From contig DCMK01000009.1 in NCBI GenBank assembly GCA_002321395.1, forward strand, positions 62,706 to 84,067: DNA of 21,362 nucleotides, read 5' to 3'. The stretch is from Caryophanales bacterium UBA1624. GTDB lineage: Bacteria > Bacillota_I > Bacilli_A > RFN20 > CAG-826. Below are positions 1 to 7,495 of the stretch, piece by piece. Both the position numbers and the translations under genes were made by a program. Every line of letters starts with the position of its first letter. The stretch's first letter is position 1. The notes beneath the pieces are model-generated. The model was not told the DNA's origin, did not search any database, and was given only the letters and a program-made list of their open reading frames with translations.

Positions 1-1
1 C

Positions 2-2482
2 GACCAGATGGCCGTCCACGTGCCGCTGAGCAAATCCGCCCAGCAGGAAGCCGTTGAGCTGATGCTGGCGTCCAACAACATCTTGGGCCCCAAAGACGGC
101 AAAGCCATCGTCATCCCGTCCCAGGACATGATCTTGGGCAACTACCACCTCACCACCGAGGAAAGCCGCCAAGACTTCCAGGACAGGGCCGACGCCTTGA
201 AGGCGATCGAAGCCAAAGAGGAAGCCCAAGGCACCGCCCTCGGCGAGAGGAAAGCCATCTTGGCCATGGCTGAGAAGGACCTCGTTTGGAAGGAAATGGA
301 AGGCAAGGTCTTCCACAGCGTCTCCGAAGTCCGGCTCGCCTACGAAACCGGAGCGGTCTCCCTCCACAACCGCATCGCCATCCCCGCCGAAGCCATCCAC
401 AAAGACTTCGGGGAGGGCATCCCCGCCTCCGCGAAGGGCAAATACCTCATCACCAGCGTCGGCAAGATCATCTTCAACGAGGTCTTCCCCGACGACTTCC
501 CCTACATCAACGACGTACCCCATCCCAACGAGAAGCTCGACTACATGGACGAGTGGTTCGTCACCCCGAAAGAGGTCCAGGAAAAGCTCGGAAAGGCCTA
601 TGACCCGAATTCCGAGGTTTCGCCCCTTGCCCAATACATCGCCACCCTTCCTTTGAAGAAGCAGATCGGCAAGAAGCAGCTCGGGCCCCTCATCGACATG
701 GTCTTCAAAAAGTACGGCACCTCCAAAACCAGCGCCGTCCTCGACAAAATCAAGGACCAGGGCTTCTACTTCTCCATGATCTCCTCCGTCACCGTCTCCA
801 TCGACGACATCAAAGAGGGGAACATCGGCGCGGAGAAAGCCAAATTGGTCGCCGAGGGGAACAAGAAAGTCGACCGCATCGAAGACTATTATCGTCGCGG
901 CTTCCTGACCGCCGCTGAGCGCCATAAGCAGATCGTCAAAATCTGGACCGAATGCACCAGCGAGGTCGCTGAGGAAGTCAGCAAGGCGATGAAAGCCAAC
1001 AAGCGCAACCCGTTGGTCATCATGTCCGACTCCGGATCCCGTGGCTCCTTGGACAACTTCAAGCAGCTCATCGGCATGAAGGGGTTGGTCGCCAACCCGA
1101 AGAACGAGGAAATCGAAATCCCGATCGTCTCTTCCTACCGCACCGGGCTTAAGGTCTCCGAATACTTCAACAATACCCACGGCGCCCGTAAGGGCGGCGC
1201 GGATACGGCTCTGAAAACCGCCGACTCTGGCTATTTGACCCGCCGTTTGGTCGACGTCTCCCAAGACGTCATCGTCCGCGAGGAAGATTGCCACTGCGAC
1301 CACGGCTTCAAAGTCCGTGCCATCTTCGACACCTTCCGCAATTCGCCCATCGAAACGCTCAGGGACCGCGTCTCCGGCCGCTTCTCGATGCATGACATCC
1401 TCAACCCGAAGACCGGCGAGGTTATCGTTCCGGCCAACACCATGATCGACGATGATCAGGCGGCGGCCATCGAAGAAGCCGGCATCCAGGAAGTCGAGAT
1501 CCGCTCGATCTTCACCTGCGAGACCAAAGACGGCGTCTGCCAGCACTGCTATGGCAAGAACATGGCGACTGGGAAGCTGGCCTCCATCGGCGAAGCCGTT
1601 GGCATCATGGCGGCTCAGTCCATCGGCGAGCCGGGCACTCAGCTGACGATGCGCGTCTTCCACACGGGCGGCATGGCCGGCAGCGACATCACCACCGGTC
1701 TCCCTCGCGTTCAGGAGCTCGTCGAGGCCCGCAATCCGAAAGGCGAGGCCCTCATCTCCGAAATCTCCGGCAAAGTCACTTCCATCAAGCAGCTCAACGA
1801 CCGCTACGAAGTCACGGTCGCCAACTCCCTTGAAGAGAAGAAGTACACCACCGGATACGGCGCCCACCTCCGCGTGAAGGAGGGCGAGGAAGTCGAAAAC
1901 GGCGGCAAGATCACCGAAGGCGCCATCAACCCGCGCCATTTGCTCGAAGTCGCCGGAGTCGAGAAGCTCGAAGTCTATTTGCTCAAGGAAATCCGCAAGG
2001 TCTATAACGCCCAGGGCATCGGCATCGCCGACAAGCACCTCGAAATCATCATCCGTCAGATGCTCCGCAAGGTCGTCATCGTCGACGGTGGGGATACGGG
2101 GATGCTCCCGGGCTCCCGCATCGACATGGACCGCTTCACCGAAGAGAACGCCAAAGCCCTTCTCGCCGGCAAGCGCCCGGCCGTCTGCGAGCCTTTGGTC
2201 CTCGGCATCACCAAAGCCGCTTTGGAAACCGAATCCTTCCTCTCCGCCGCTTCCTTCCAGGAAACGACCCGCGTCCTCACCGACGCCGCGGTGAAGAACA
2301 AGATCGACGTCCTCCACGGCTTGAAGGAAAACGTCATCACCGGCAAGCTCATCCCCGCTGGGACGGGTCTATACGACTCCGAGCAGCAGGAAGAGGCGAG
2401 CCACTTCGACGTGCTGGACGCGATGAAGAAGGTCAAAGCCCAATACATCGAAAAGCACGATCGCCCCGACCAAGAGGACTGA
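2..2482 (+). CDS. rpoC: DNA-directed RNA polymerase subunit beta' (C-terminal part, 5' end outside window)
   Basis: This is the largest catalytic subunit of RNA polymerase, with the 5' end cut off by the window edge. The first full codon is the last Asp of the active-site NADFDGD motif, because the frame opens with DQMAVHVPLS, which normally follows it directly. About 826 residues follow. Visible landmarks are the cysteines of the second zinc site (DCHCDHG near 1288-1302, then CETKDGVCQHC near 1517-1549), the bridge helix/trigger loop segment (GIMAAQSIGEPGTQLTMR, about 1600-1655) and the conserved C-terminal block SFLSAASFQETTRVLTDAA. One oddity is that the trigger loop reads TMRVFHTGG, with Val (gtc) where the family almost always has Thr. 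The gene ends in TGA eight bases before a strong terminator. The identification is certain; the effect of the Val is unknown. Confidence 0.98.
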   Translation, partial: DQMAVHVPLSKSAQQEAVELMLASNNILGPKDGKAIVIPSQDMILGNYHLTTEESRQDFQDRADALKAIEAKEEAQGTALGERKAILAMAEKDLVWKEMEGKVFHSVSEVRLAYETGAVSLHNRIAIPAEAIHKDFGEGIPASAKGKYLITSVGKIIFNEVFPDDFPYINDVPHPNEKLDYMDEWFVTPKEVQEKLGKAYDPNSEVSPLAQYIATLPLKKQIGKKQLGPLIDMVFKKYGTSKTSAVLDKIKDQGFYFSMISSVTVSIDDIKEGNIGAEKAKLVAEGNKKVDRIEDYYRRGFLTAAERHKQIVKIWTECTSEVAEEVSKAMKANKRNPLVIMSDSGSRGSLDNFKQLIGMKGLVANPKNEEIEIPIVSSYRTGLKVSEYFNNTHGARKGGADTALKTADSGYLTRRLVDVSQDVIVREEDCHCDHGFKVRAIFDTFRNSPIETLRDRVSGRFSMHDILNPKTGEVIVPANTMIDDDQAAAIEEAGIQEVEIRSIFTCETKDGVCQHCYGKNMATGKLASIGEAVGIMAAQSIGEPGTQLTMRVFHTGGMAGSDITTGLPRVQELVEARNPKGEALISEISGKVTSIKQLNDRYEVTVANSLEEKKYTTGYGAHLRVKEGEEVENGGKITEGAINPRHLLEVAGVEKLEVYLLKEIRKVYNAQGIGIADKHLEIIIRQMLRKVVIVDGGDTGMLPGSRIDMDRFTEENAKALLAGKRPAVCEPLVLGITKAALETESFLSAASFQETTRVLTDAAVKNKIDVLHGLKENVITGKLIPAGTGLYDSEQQEEASHFDVLDAMKKVKAQYIEKHDRPDQED

Positions 2483-2490
2483 TGTCTTCC

Positions 2491-2523
2491 AAGCCCGCTT
2501 CCCTTTTGGGAGGCGGGCTTTTC
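2491..2523 (+). terminator. Rho-independent terminator of rpoC (first of two)
   Basis: AAGCCCGCTTCCC pairs with GGGAGGCGGGCTT around a TTTT loop, giving a 13-bp stem with one G-U pair. A short T-rich run (TTCTTC) follows. It lies eight bases after the rpoC stop and closes the rpoBC transcription unit. Confidence 0.92.
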
Positions 2524-2550
2524 TTCGGTCTGAAGCCAAAGGAAAAAGGG

Positions 2551-2578
2551 ACGGGAAAACACCGTTTTCCCCGTTTTT
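2551..2578 (+). terminator. Second Rho-independent terminator downstream of rpoC
   Basis: ACGGGAAAAC pairs with GTTTTCCC(C)GT around a 3-nt loop, with one bulged C, and runs into T5 (2574-2578). With the hairpin at 2491-2520 it forms a tandem terminator that insulates the rpsL promoter from rpoBC transcription. Confidence 0.8.
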
Positions 2579-2622
2579 GGCACACCGGGGAACGTGGGCT
2601 AGCCTAAAACTTCTTTTTTTGG

Positions 2623-2652
2623 TTGACAGCCCCCCTTTCCGGGGATTATCAT
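2623..2652 (+). promoter_or_regulatory. Sigma-A type promoter for the rpsL-rpsG-fusA operon
   Basis: A perfect -35 TTGACA (2623-2628) and a -10 TATCAT (2647-2652) are separated by 18 bp, placing transcription start near 2659 and giving a leader of about 90 nt. The -10 box sits inside a dyad, CCGGGG (2639-2644) and CCCCGG (2656-2661), which may be coincidental in GC-rich DNA. Confidence 0.85.
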
Positions 2653-2672
2653 CACCCCCGGACGTAAGTAGG

Positions 2673-2716
2673 AGGGTTTTCGCCCTTTTATTTACCCCGG
2701 CGGTGGATACGCCGGG
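2673..2716 (+). promoter_or_regulatory. Structured 5' leader of the str operon
   Basis: The leader holds two hairpins. A small one (AGGG 2673-2676 with CCCT 2683-2686, then T's) is followed by a perfect 7-bp GC stem (CCCGGCG 2696-2702 with CGCCGGG 2710-2716). The second ends 18 nt before the rpsL ribosome binding site AAGGAG (2735-2740). Autogenous control by a ribosomal protein is possible but unproven; the rpsL-rpsG spacer, where E. coli has its S7 site, is only 11 nt here. Confidence 0.5.
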
Positions 2717-2750
2717 AATTGTGTGAAGAAAAGTAAGGAGAAACACAAAC

Positions 2751-3170
2751 ATGCCAACAATCAACCAACTCGTTCGGCAGGGCCGCAAGTCCGCGGTGAA
2801 GAAGTCCAAGACCCCCGCTTTGGGGAAACGTTGGAACTCTTTGACCAAGCGCAGCTCCAGCCAACCTTCCGCCCAGAAGAGGGGCGTTTGCACCCGTGTG
2901 GGCACCATGACCCCGAAAAAGCCGAACTCCGCTTTGAGGAAGTACGCCCGTGTCCGCCTTTCCAACGGATATGAAGTCACCGCCTACATCGGCGGGGAAG
3001 GGCACAACCTTCAGGAGCACTCGACCGTCATGATCCGCGGCGGCCGTGTCAAGGACCTCCCGGGCGTCCGCTACCACATCATCCGCGGCTGCCTCGACTG
3101 CGCCGGCATCGACGCCAGAAGGCAGGGCCGTTCCCTCTATGGGACCAAGAAGCCCAAGGCTGCTAAGTAA
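2751..3170 (+). CDS. rpsL: 30S ribosomal protein S12
   Basis: S12 is the decoding-centre protein of the small ribosomal subunit. The 139 residues match the Firmicutes form, including the extra segment after TPALGKRWNS (about residues 21-42) that E. coli S12 lacks. The streptomycin-related loop TPKKPNSALRK is intact with wild-type lysines at 56-57, and so is the GRVKDLPGVRYH loop carrying the Asp that is modified in other bacteria. The ATG at 2751 follows AAGGAG by 10 nt. It is the first gene of an operon with rpsG (11-nt gap) and fusA, driven by the promoter at 2623-2652. No resistance substitution is seen at the classical positions. Confidence 0.98.
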   Translation: MPTINQLVRQGRKSAVKKSKTPALGKRWNSLTKRSSSQPSAQKRGVCTRVGTMTPKKPNSALRKYARVRLSNGYEVTAYIGGEGHNLQEHSTVMIRGGRVKDLPGVRYHIIRGCLDCAGIDARRQGRSLYGTKKPKAAK

Positions 3171-3181
3171 GGAGAATAACC

Positions 3182-3652
3182 ATGCCAAGAAAAGGTTCTG
3201 TTGAAAAACGCGACGTTTTGCCCGATCCGGTTTATAACAGCAAACTCGTCACCCGCCTCATCAACCGCGTCATGTACGACGGCAAGAGGGGCACGGCCCA
3301 AACCATCATCTATAAAGCCTTCGAGAAGATCGAAGCCAAGACCGGCAAGCCGGCCATCGACATCTTCGCGACCGCCATCAACAACATCATGCCTGAAGTC
3401 GAGCTGAAAGTCCGCCGCATCGGCGCCGCCAACTATCAGGTTCCGACCGAAGTCTCCAAAGAGAGGAAGCAAACCCTCGGCCTCCGCTGGCTCGTCACCT
3501 ATTCCCGCCTCCGTGGCGAGAAGAGCATGGAAGACAAGCTCGCCGGCGAGATCATCGATGCCGCCAATGGCACCGGCGCTTCCGTCAAGAAGAAGGAAGA
3601 CGTCCACAAGATGGCTGAAGCCAACAAGGCCTACGCCCACTATCGTTTCTAA
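3182..3652 (+). CDS. rpsG: 30S ribosomal protein S7
   Basis: S7 nucleates assembly of the 30S head and contacts the E-site tRNA. The 156 residues equal the usual Firmicutes length. It starts MPRKGSVEKRDVLPDP and has the conserved LVTRLINRVMYDGKRGTAQ helix and the RRIGAANYQVPTEV beta-hairpin. The C-terminus, ANKAYAHYRF, is typical. The Shine-Dalgarno AAGGAG (3169-3174) overlaps the rpsL stop codon, so translation of the two genes is probably coupled. Confidence 0.98.
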   Translation: MPRKGSVEKRDVLPDPVYNSKLVTRLINRVMYDGKRGTAQTIIYKAFEKIEAKTGKPAIDIFATAINNIMPEVELKVRRIGAANYQVPTEVSKERKQTLGLRWLVTYSRLRGEKSMEDKLAGEIIDAANGTGASVKKKEDVHKMAEANKAYAHYRF

Positions 3653-3672
3653 ATTGAGCTAGGAGCATCCCA

Positions 3673-5769
3673 ATGGCTGAGAACGAAATCAAAGAAGCCG
3701 AAACCTACGATTTGCCTCACACCCGTAACATCGGGATCATGGCGCACATCGACGCGGGCAAAACCACGACGACGGAGCGCATCCTCTACTACACCGGGCG
3801 CACCCACAAGATCGGCGAGGTCCACGAAGGGACCGCGACCATGGACTGGATGGAAGAGGAGCAGGAGAGGGGCATCACCATCACCTCCTCCGCGACCACT
3901 TGCTTCTGGAAGGGCACGCGCTTCAACATCATCGACACTCCGGGGCACGTCGACTTCACCGTCGAAGTCGAGCGCTCCCTCCGCGTCCTCGACGGCGCCA
4001 TCACCGTCCTCGACTCCAAAAACGGGGTTGAGCCGCAGACCGAAACCGTCTGGCGCCAGGGGACCAAGTACAACGTTCCGCGCATCGTCTTCTGCAACAA
4101 GATGGACGCCACCGGAGCCGACTTCGATATGTGCGTTGAGTCCATCCATTCCCGCTTGGGCGAAAAGCACGCCGACGCCATCCAATGCCCGATCGGCAAG
4201 GAAGGCAACTTCAAGGGCTGCATCGACATCATCGAGCGGAAAGCCTATATCTATGAGACCGACAAGGGCGAAGCCCCGAAGGTGACCGACGTCCCCGAGG
4301 AATACAAGGAAAAGGTCGAAACTTACCGTTCCATCCTCTTGGAGGACCTCGCTTCCTTCGACGATGAGATCATGATGTTGGTCCTCGACGGCGAGGATGT
4401 CCCCGTCCCGATGATCAAAGCCGCCATCCGCAAAGCCGTCTTGACCGGGACCTTCTTCCCCGTCCTCTGCGGATCCGCCTACAAGAACAAGTGCATCCAG
4501 CCGCTGCTTGACGCGGTTGTCGACTACTTGCCCTCCCCGCTTGACATCGCCGGGGAGAAGGGGACCCTCGATGGGGAACCCTACGTCTGCGAAGCTACCG
4601 ACAACAAGCCCTTTGTTGGCCTCGCCTTCAAGATCGCGACCGATCCCTTCATTGGGCGTTTGGCCTATGTCCGCGTCTATCAAGGCGTCCTTAAGAGCGG
4701 CAGCTACGTTCTGAACTCCACCCACGGCAACAAGGAGCGCATCGCCCGTTTGGTGCTCATGCACGCCAACCACCGTCAGGAAGTCAACGTTCTCCATGCG
4801 GGGGAGATCGGCGCCGTCGTCGGGCTTAAGTCCACGACCACCGGAGATACTCTCTGCGACGAAAGCACCCCCGTCATCCTCGAGCAGCTCACCTTCCCCG
4901 AACCGGTTTTGGAAGAGGCCGTAGAGCCCAAGACCAAAGCCGACCAGGAGAAGATGGCCATCGCCCTCACCAAACTCGCCGAAGAAGACCCGACCTTCCG
5001 CGTCCACACCGATGCGGACTCCGGTCAGACCATCATCGCCGGCGTCGGCGAGCTCCAGCTCGACGTCTTGGTCGAGCGTATGCGCCGCGAGTTCAAAGTC
5101 GACGTCAACGTCGGCGCCCCGCAGGTCAACTACCGCGAGACCATCCGCAAGACCGGCGAAGCCGAAGGCCGCTACATCAAGCAGACCGGCGGCCATGGTC
5201 AATACGGCGACGTTTGGATCCGCTTCGAACCCAACCCCGGCAAAGGCTTCGAATTCGTCGATGCCATCGTCGGCGGCTCGGTTCCGAAGGAATTCATCAA
5301 GCCGACGCAGCAAGGTTTGGAAGACGCGCTCCAGCGCGGCGTCCTCGCCGGCTACCCCCTCATCGATATCAAGGCGACCCTCTTCGACGGGTCCTACCAC
5401 GACGTCGACTCTTCCGAAGCCGCTTATAAAGTCGCCGCGAGCTTGGCCCTCAAAGCCGCCGCTCCGAAGTGCGACCCCGTCATCCTCGAGCCGATCATGA
5501 AGGTCGAGATCACCGTTCCCGAACAGTATTACGGCGACGTCATCGGCGATATCGCCCGCCGTCGCGGCAACATGGTCGGGGAGACTCAGCGCGGCAACGC
5601 CAAGGAAGTGGAATGCGAAGTCCCGCTCGCCGAAATGTTCGGCTACGTCACCGACCTCCGTTCCATCACCCAGGGCCGCGGGAACTTCACGATGCAGTTC
5701 GACCACTACGGAGAGACCCCGCGCTTCGTTCAGGACGCCATCATCAAGAAGGCGACCGGCGGGAAGTAA
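3673..5769 (+). CDS. fusA: Translation elongation factor G
   Basis: EF-G is the GTPase that drives translocation of tRNA and mRNA on the ribosome and, with RRF, ribosome recycling. It has 698 residues, close to the usual 690-700. The GTPase motifs are complete: G1 AHIDAGKT (24-31), switch I around ERGITITSSATT, G3 DTPGH (88-92) with the catalytic His92, and G4 NKMD (142-145). Domain IV is recognised by GGHGQYGDVW and domain V by EPIMKVEITVPEQYYGDVIGD. A short polar N-terminal extension precedes the G domain. The start at 3673 has AGGAG at 3661-3665 and lies 20 nt behind rpsG. Antisense open frames over this gene are codon-usage shadows. Confidence 0.98.
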   Translation: MAENEIKEAETYDLPHTRNIGIMAHIDAGKTTTTERILYYTGRTHKIGEVHEGTATMDWMEEEQERGITITSSATTCFWKGTRFNIIDTPGHVDFTVEVERSLRVLDGAITVLDSKNGVEPQTETVWRQGTKYNVPRIVFCNKMDATGADFDMCVESIHSRLGEKHADAIQCPIGKEGNFKGCIDIIERKAYIYETDKGEAPKVTDVPEEYKEKVETYRSILLEDLASFDDEIMMLVLDGEDVPVPMIKAAIRKAVLTGTFFPVLCGSAYKNKCIQPLLDAVVDYLPSPLDIAGEKGTLDGEPYVCEATDNKPFVGLAFKIATDPFIGRLAYVRVYQGVLKSGSYVLNSTHGNKERIARLVLMHANHRQEVNVLHAGEIGAVVGLKSTTTGDTLCDESTPVILEQLTFPEPVLEEAVEPKTKADQEKMAIALTKLAEEDPTFRVHTDADSGQTIIAGVGELQLDVLVERMRREFKVDVNVGAPQVNYRETIRKTGEAEGRYIKQTGGHGQYGDVWIRFEPNPGKGFEFVDAIVGGSVPKEFIKPTQQGLEDALQRGVLAGYPLIDIKATLFDGSYHDVDSSEAAYKVAASLALKAAAPKCDPVILEPIMKVEITVPEQYYGDVIGDIARRRGNMVGETQRGNAKEVECEVPLAEMFGYVTDLRSITQGRGNFTMQFDHYGETPRFVQDAIIKKATGGK

Positions 5770-5784
5770 AATCCAATTAGACCG

Positions 5785-5863
5785 AGGGAGGGCGAAAACC
5801 AATACTTCTAGTATTGCTTCCCCGCCCCCCTTGTCCTAATATTTATTCGCCAATTTCGACAAG
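5785..5863 (+). promoter_or_regulatory. Structured fusA-tuf spacer with overlapping hairpins and a weak promoter candidate
   Basis: The 117-nt gap holds a two-tier stem-loop: AGGGAGGGCG (5785-5794) pairs with CGCCCCCCTT (5823-5832) with one mismatch and one G-U, enclosing CAATAC/GTATTG (5800-5805 / 5811-5816). A second inverted repeat, CTTGTC (5830-5835) with GACAAG (5858-5863), shares bases with the first stem, so both cannot form fully at once. A possible promoter is TTGCTT (5814-5819), 17 bp, TAATAT (5837-5842). These elements could set tuf expression apart from fusA. The pairing is visible; the function is inferred. Confidence 0.45.
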
Positions 5864-5886
5864 ACCATTTTTGGAGGAAATAACAA

Positions 5887-7104
5887 ATGGCAAAAGAAAA
5901 GTTCAACCGTGACCGCGTTCACATGAACGTCGGGACCATCGGCCACGTTGACCACGGCAAGACCACTCTCACCGCGGCCATCACCCACTACCTCGCCATG
6001 GTTGGCAAAGCCACCAACGGCGCCGAAGGGAACGCTGTCGACAAAGCCTACGCCGACATCGACTCCAGCCCCGAGGAAAGGGCCCGTGGCATTACGATCA
6101 ACTCCGCCCACGAGGAATACGAGACCAAGAAGCGCCACTACGCCCACGTCGACTGCCCGGGGCATGCTGACTACGTCAAGAACATGATCACCGGCGCCGC
6201 CCAGATGGACGCCGCCATCCTCGTCGTCGCCGCCACCGATGGCGTTATGCCCCAGACCCGCGAGCACGTCTTGCTCGCCCGCCAGGTCGGCGTTCCTTAC
6301 ATCGTTGTCTTCCTCAACAAGTGCGACATGGTCGACGACCCCGAGCTCATCGACCTCGTTGAGATGGACGTCCGCGACTTGCTCACCAAGTACGGCTATC
6401 CGGGAGACGAAGTGCCCGTGATCAAAGGCTCCGCCCTCAAAGCTGGCCAGGCCACTTCGCCCGACGATCCGGCTTGCGCTTGCATCAAAGAGCTCCTCAA
6501 CGCCCTTGATACCTACATCCCCGATCCGGTCCGCGACACCGACAAGCCCTTCCTTCTCCCGATCGAAGACGTCATGACCATCTCCGGCCGTGGCACCGTC
6601 GTCACCGGCCGCGTCGAGCGTGGCATCATCAAGATCAACGACGAAGCGGAAATCGTTGGCATCAAGCCGACCCAGAAGACCGTCGTCACCGGCCTTGAAA
6701 TGTTCCGCAAGACCCTCGATTTCGCCGAATCCGGCGACAACATCGGGGCCCTTCTCCGCGGCATCACCCACGACCAGGTCGAGCGCGGCCAGGTTCTTGC
6801 CAAGCCGGGATCCATCGTCCCCCACGACAAGTTCACCGCCACCACCTACATCCTCACCAAAGAAGAAGGCGGCCGCCATACCCACTTCCTCAATGGCTAT
6901 CGCCCGCAGTTCTTCTTCCGCACCACCGACATCACCGGCACCATCGACCTCCCCGCTGGGACCGACATGGTCATGCCTGGCGACCACGTTACCTTCACCG
7001 TTGAGCTGATCCACCCGATCGCCATGGAAAAAGGCACCAAGTTCTCCATCCGCGAGGGTGGCAGGACCGTCGGCGCTGGCACCGTTTCCGAGATTCTTCA
7101 TTGA
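5887..7104 (+). CDS. tuf: Translation elongation factor Tu
   Basis: EF-Tu delivers aminoacyl-tRNA to the ribosomal A site. Its 405 residues exceed the usual 393-397. G1 GHVDHGKT (19-26), RGIT (67-70), DCPGHADY (89-96, with catalytic His93) and NKCD (144-147) are all present, as are the domain 2/3 blocks GRGTVVTGRVERG and GYRPQFFFRTTD. About seven residues are added between AAIT and IDSSPEER (roughly residues 36-57), in the stretch leading into switch I. GGRHTHF replaces the near-universal GGRHTPF. GGAGG at 5873-5877 precedes the ATG by nine bases. It is separated from fusA by a structured gap and ends at its own terminator. Confidence 0.98.
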   Translation: MAKEKFNRDRVHMNVGTIGHVDHGKTTLTAAITHYLAMVGKATNGAEGNAVDKAYADIDSSPEERARGITINSAHEEYETKKRHYAHVDCPGHADYVKNMITGAAQMDAAILVVAATDGVMPQTREHVLLARQVGVPYIVVFLNKCDMVDDPELIDLVEMDVRDLLTKYGYPGDEVPVIKGSALKAGQATSPDDPACACIKELLNALDTYIPDPVRDTDKPFLLPIEDVMTISGRGTVVTGRVERGIIKINDEAEIVGIKPTQKTVVTGLEMFRKTLDFAESGDNIGALLRGITHDQVERGQVLAKPGSIVPHDKFTATTYILTKEEGGRHTHFLNGYRPQFFFRTTDITGTIDLPAGTDMVMPGDHVTFTVELIHPIAMEKGTKFSIREGGRTVGAGTVSEILH

Positions 7105-7125
7105 TTCTCGGCCTCAAAGCCAATC

Positions 7126-7149
7126 AGCCCCTCTTCGGAGGGGCTTTTT
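7126..7149 (+). terminator. Rho-independent terminator of tuf
   Basis: AGCCCCTC pairs with GAGGGGCT around a TTCG tetraloop closed by C-G, followed directly by T's. It is a perfect 8-bp stem 21 bases after the tuf stop. Confidence 0.95.
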
Positions 7150-7257
7150 CGTCTCTTTCGCGTTTGAGCCCTCCTTCTCAAGCGGAAAGAAGCGGCCGTC
7201 TCTGCGCGAGGCTGGACCGGAAAACAAAAAAGGGTCGCAAGGCGAGGGTGGGCGAAA

Positions 7258-7302
7258 GGGCTCCGGCGTTGGGAATTTTATTTTCCCCCCGCTTCCGGAC
7301 CC
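7258..7302. repeat. Imperfect inverted repeat in the tuf-phnD gap
   Basis: The gene-free stretch 7150-7495 holds no convincing gene. Within it GGG-TCCGG-CG (7258-7268) can pair with CG-CCGGA-CCC (7290-7302) with small bulges, around an inner GGGAA/TTCCC pair (7271-7275 / 7283-7287). No T-run follows, so it does not look like a terminator. It could be a structured RNA element or a remnant. Confidence 0.35.
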
Positions 7303-7344
7303 ACTTCAAGGATTTCTTTCATCAAAGCGGTTTCTAAAATTTCT

Positions 7345-7375
7345 TTGCGTTGGGCTTCGATAATGCGCTTACAAT
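7345..7375 (+). promoter_or_regulatory. Weak promoter candidate for the phosphonate-family transporter operon
   Basis: TTGCGT (7345-7350) and TACAAT (7370-7375) are 19 bp apart. The -10 is good (5 of 6), but the -35 is poor and the spacing long. It is the best candidate between the tuf terminator and phnD, and would put transcription start near 7382, upstream of the hairpin at 7417-7435. Confidence 0.35.
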
Positions 7376-7416
7376 GTTGCACCGGTTATGAAGCAAACAC
7401 CGTGCGAAGAAAGCTT

Positions 7417-7435
7417 CCCCCTCTAGGGGGTTTTT
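7417..7435 (+). terminator. Terminator-like hairpin in the phnD leader (possible attenuator)
   Basis: CCCCC (7417-7421) pairs with GGGGG (7426-7430) around TCTA, and T5 follows at once. It lies 60 bases before the phnD start and downstream of the promoter candidate, so it would act inside the leader. Upstream, GCACcGG (7379-7385) can pair with CCGTGC (7400-7405). This layout suits attenuation, but no known riboswitch class is recognised. Confidence 0.5.
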
Positions 7436-7495
7436 CGCCTTTGCTCGCCTTAACCAATGCTGCGTGTTTGGGGGAAACCCAGAAAGGAAATATTC

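Noticed and set aside
2480..2482. Mycoplasma-type code with TGA read as Trp
   Set aside because: TGA ends rpoC, tuf, phnC, phnE and others at the correct places, with terminators or new genes immediately after, and Trp is encoded by TGG.
3649..5802. 717-codon open frame on the - strand over fusA (also long - strand frames at 5836-7101, 13982-16114 and 18115-19788)
   Set aside because: They lie exactly opposite strongly supported genes, have no recognisable domains, and have low-complexity Asp/Gly/Val-rich composition expected from complementing NNC-biased codons.
7150..7345. Small protein gene in the tuf-phnD gap
   Set aside because: Short open frames exist, but none has a good ribosome binding site or recognisable protein features; the composition is mixed and rich in inverted repeats.
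7457..7495. Earlier in-frame ATG for the phnD-type gene
   Set aside because: It would place basic, non-signal residues before the lipoprotein signal peptide; the ATG at 7496 has its own purine-rich ribosome binding site.
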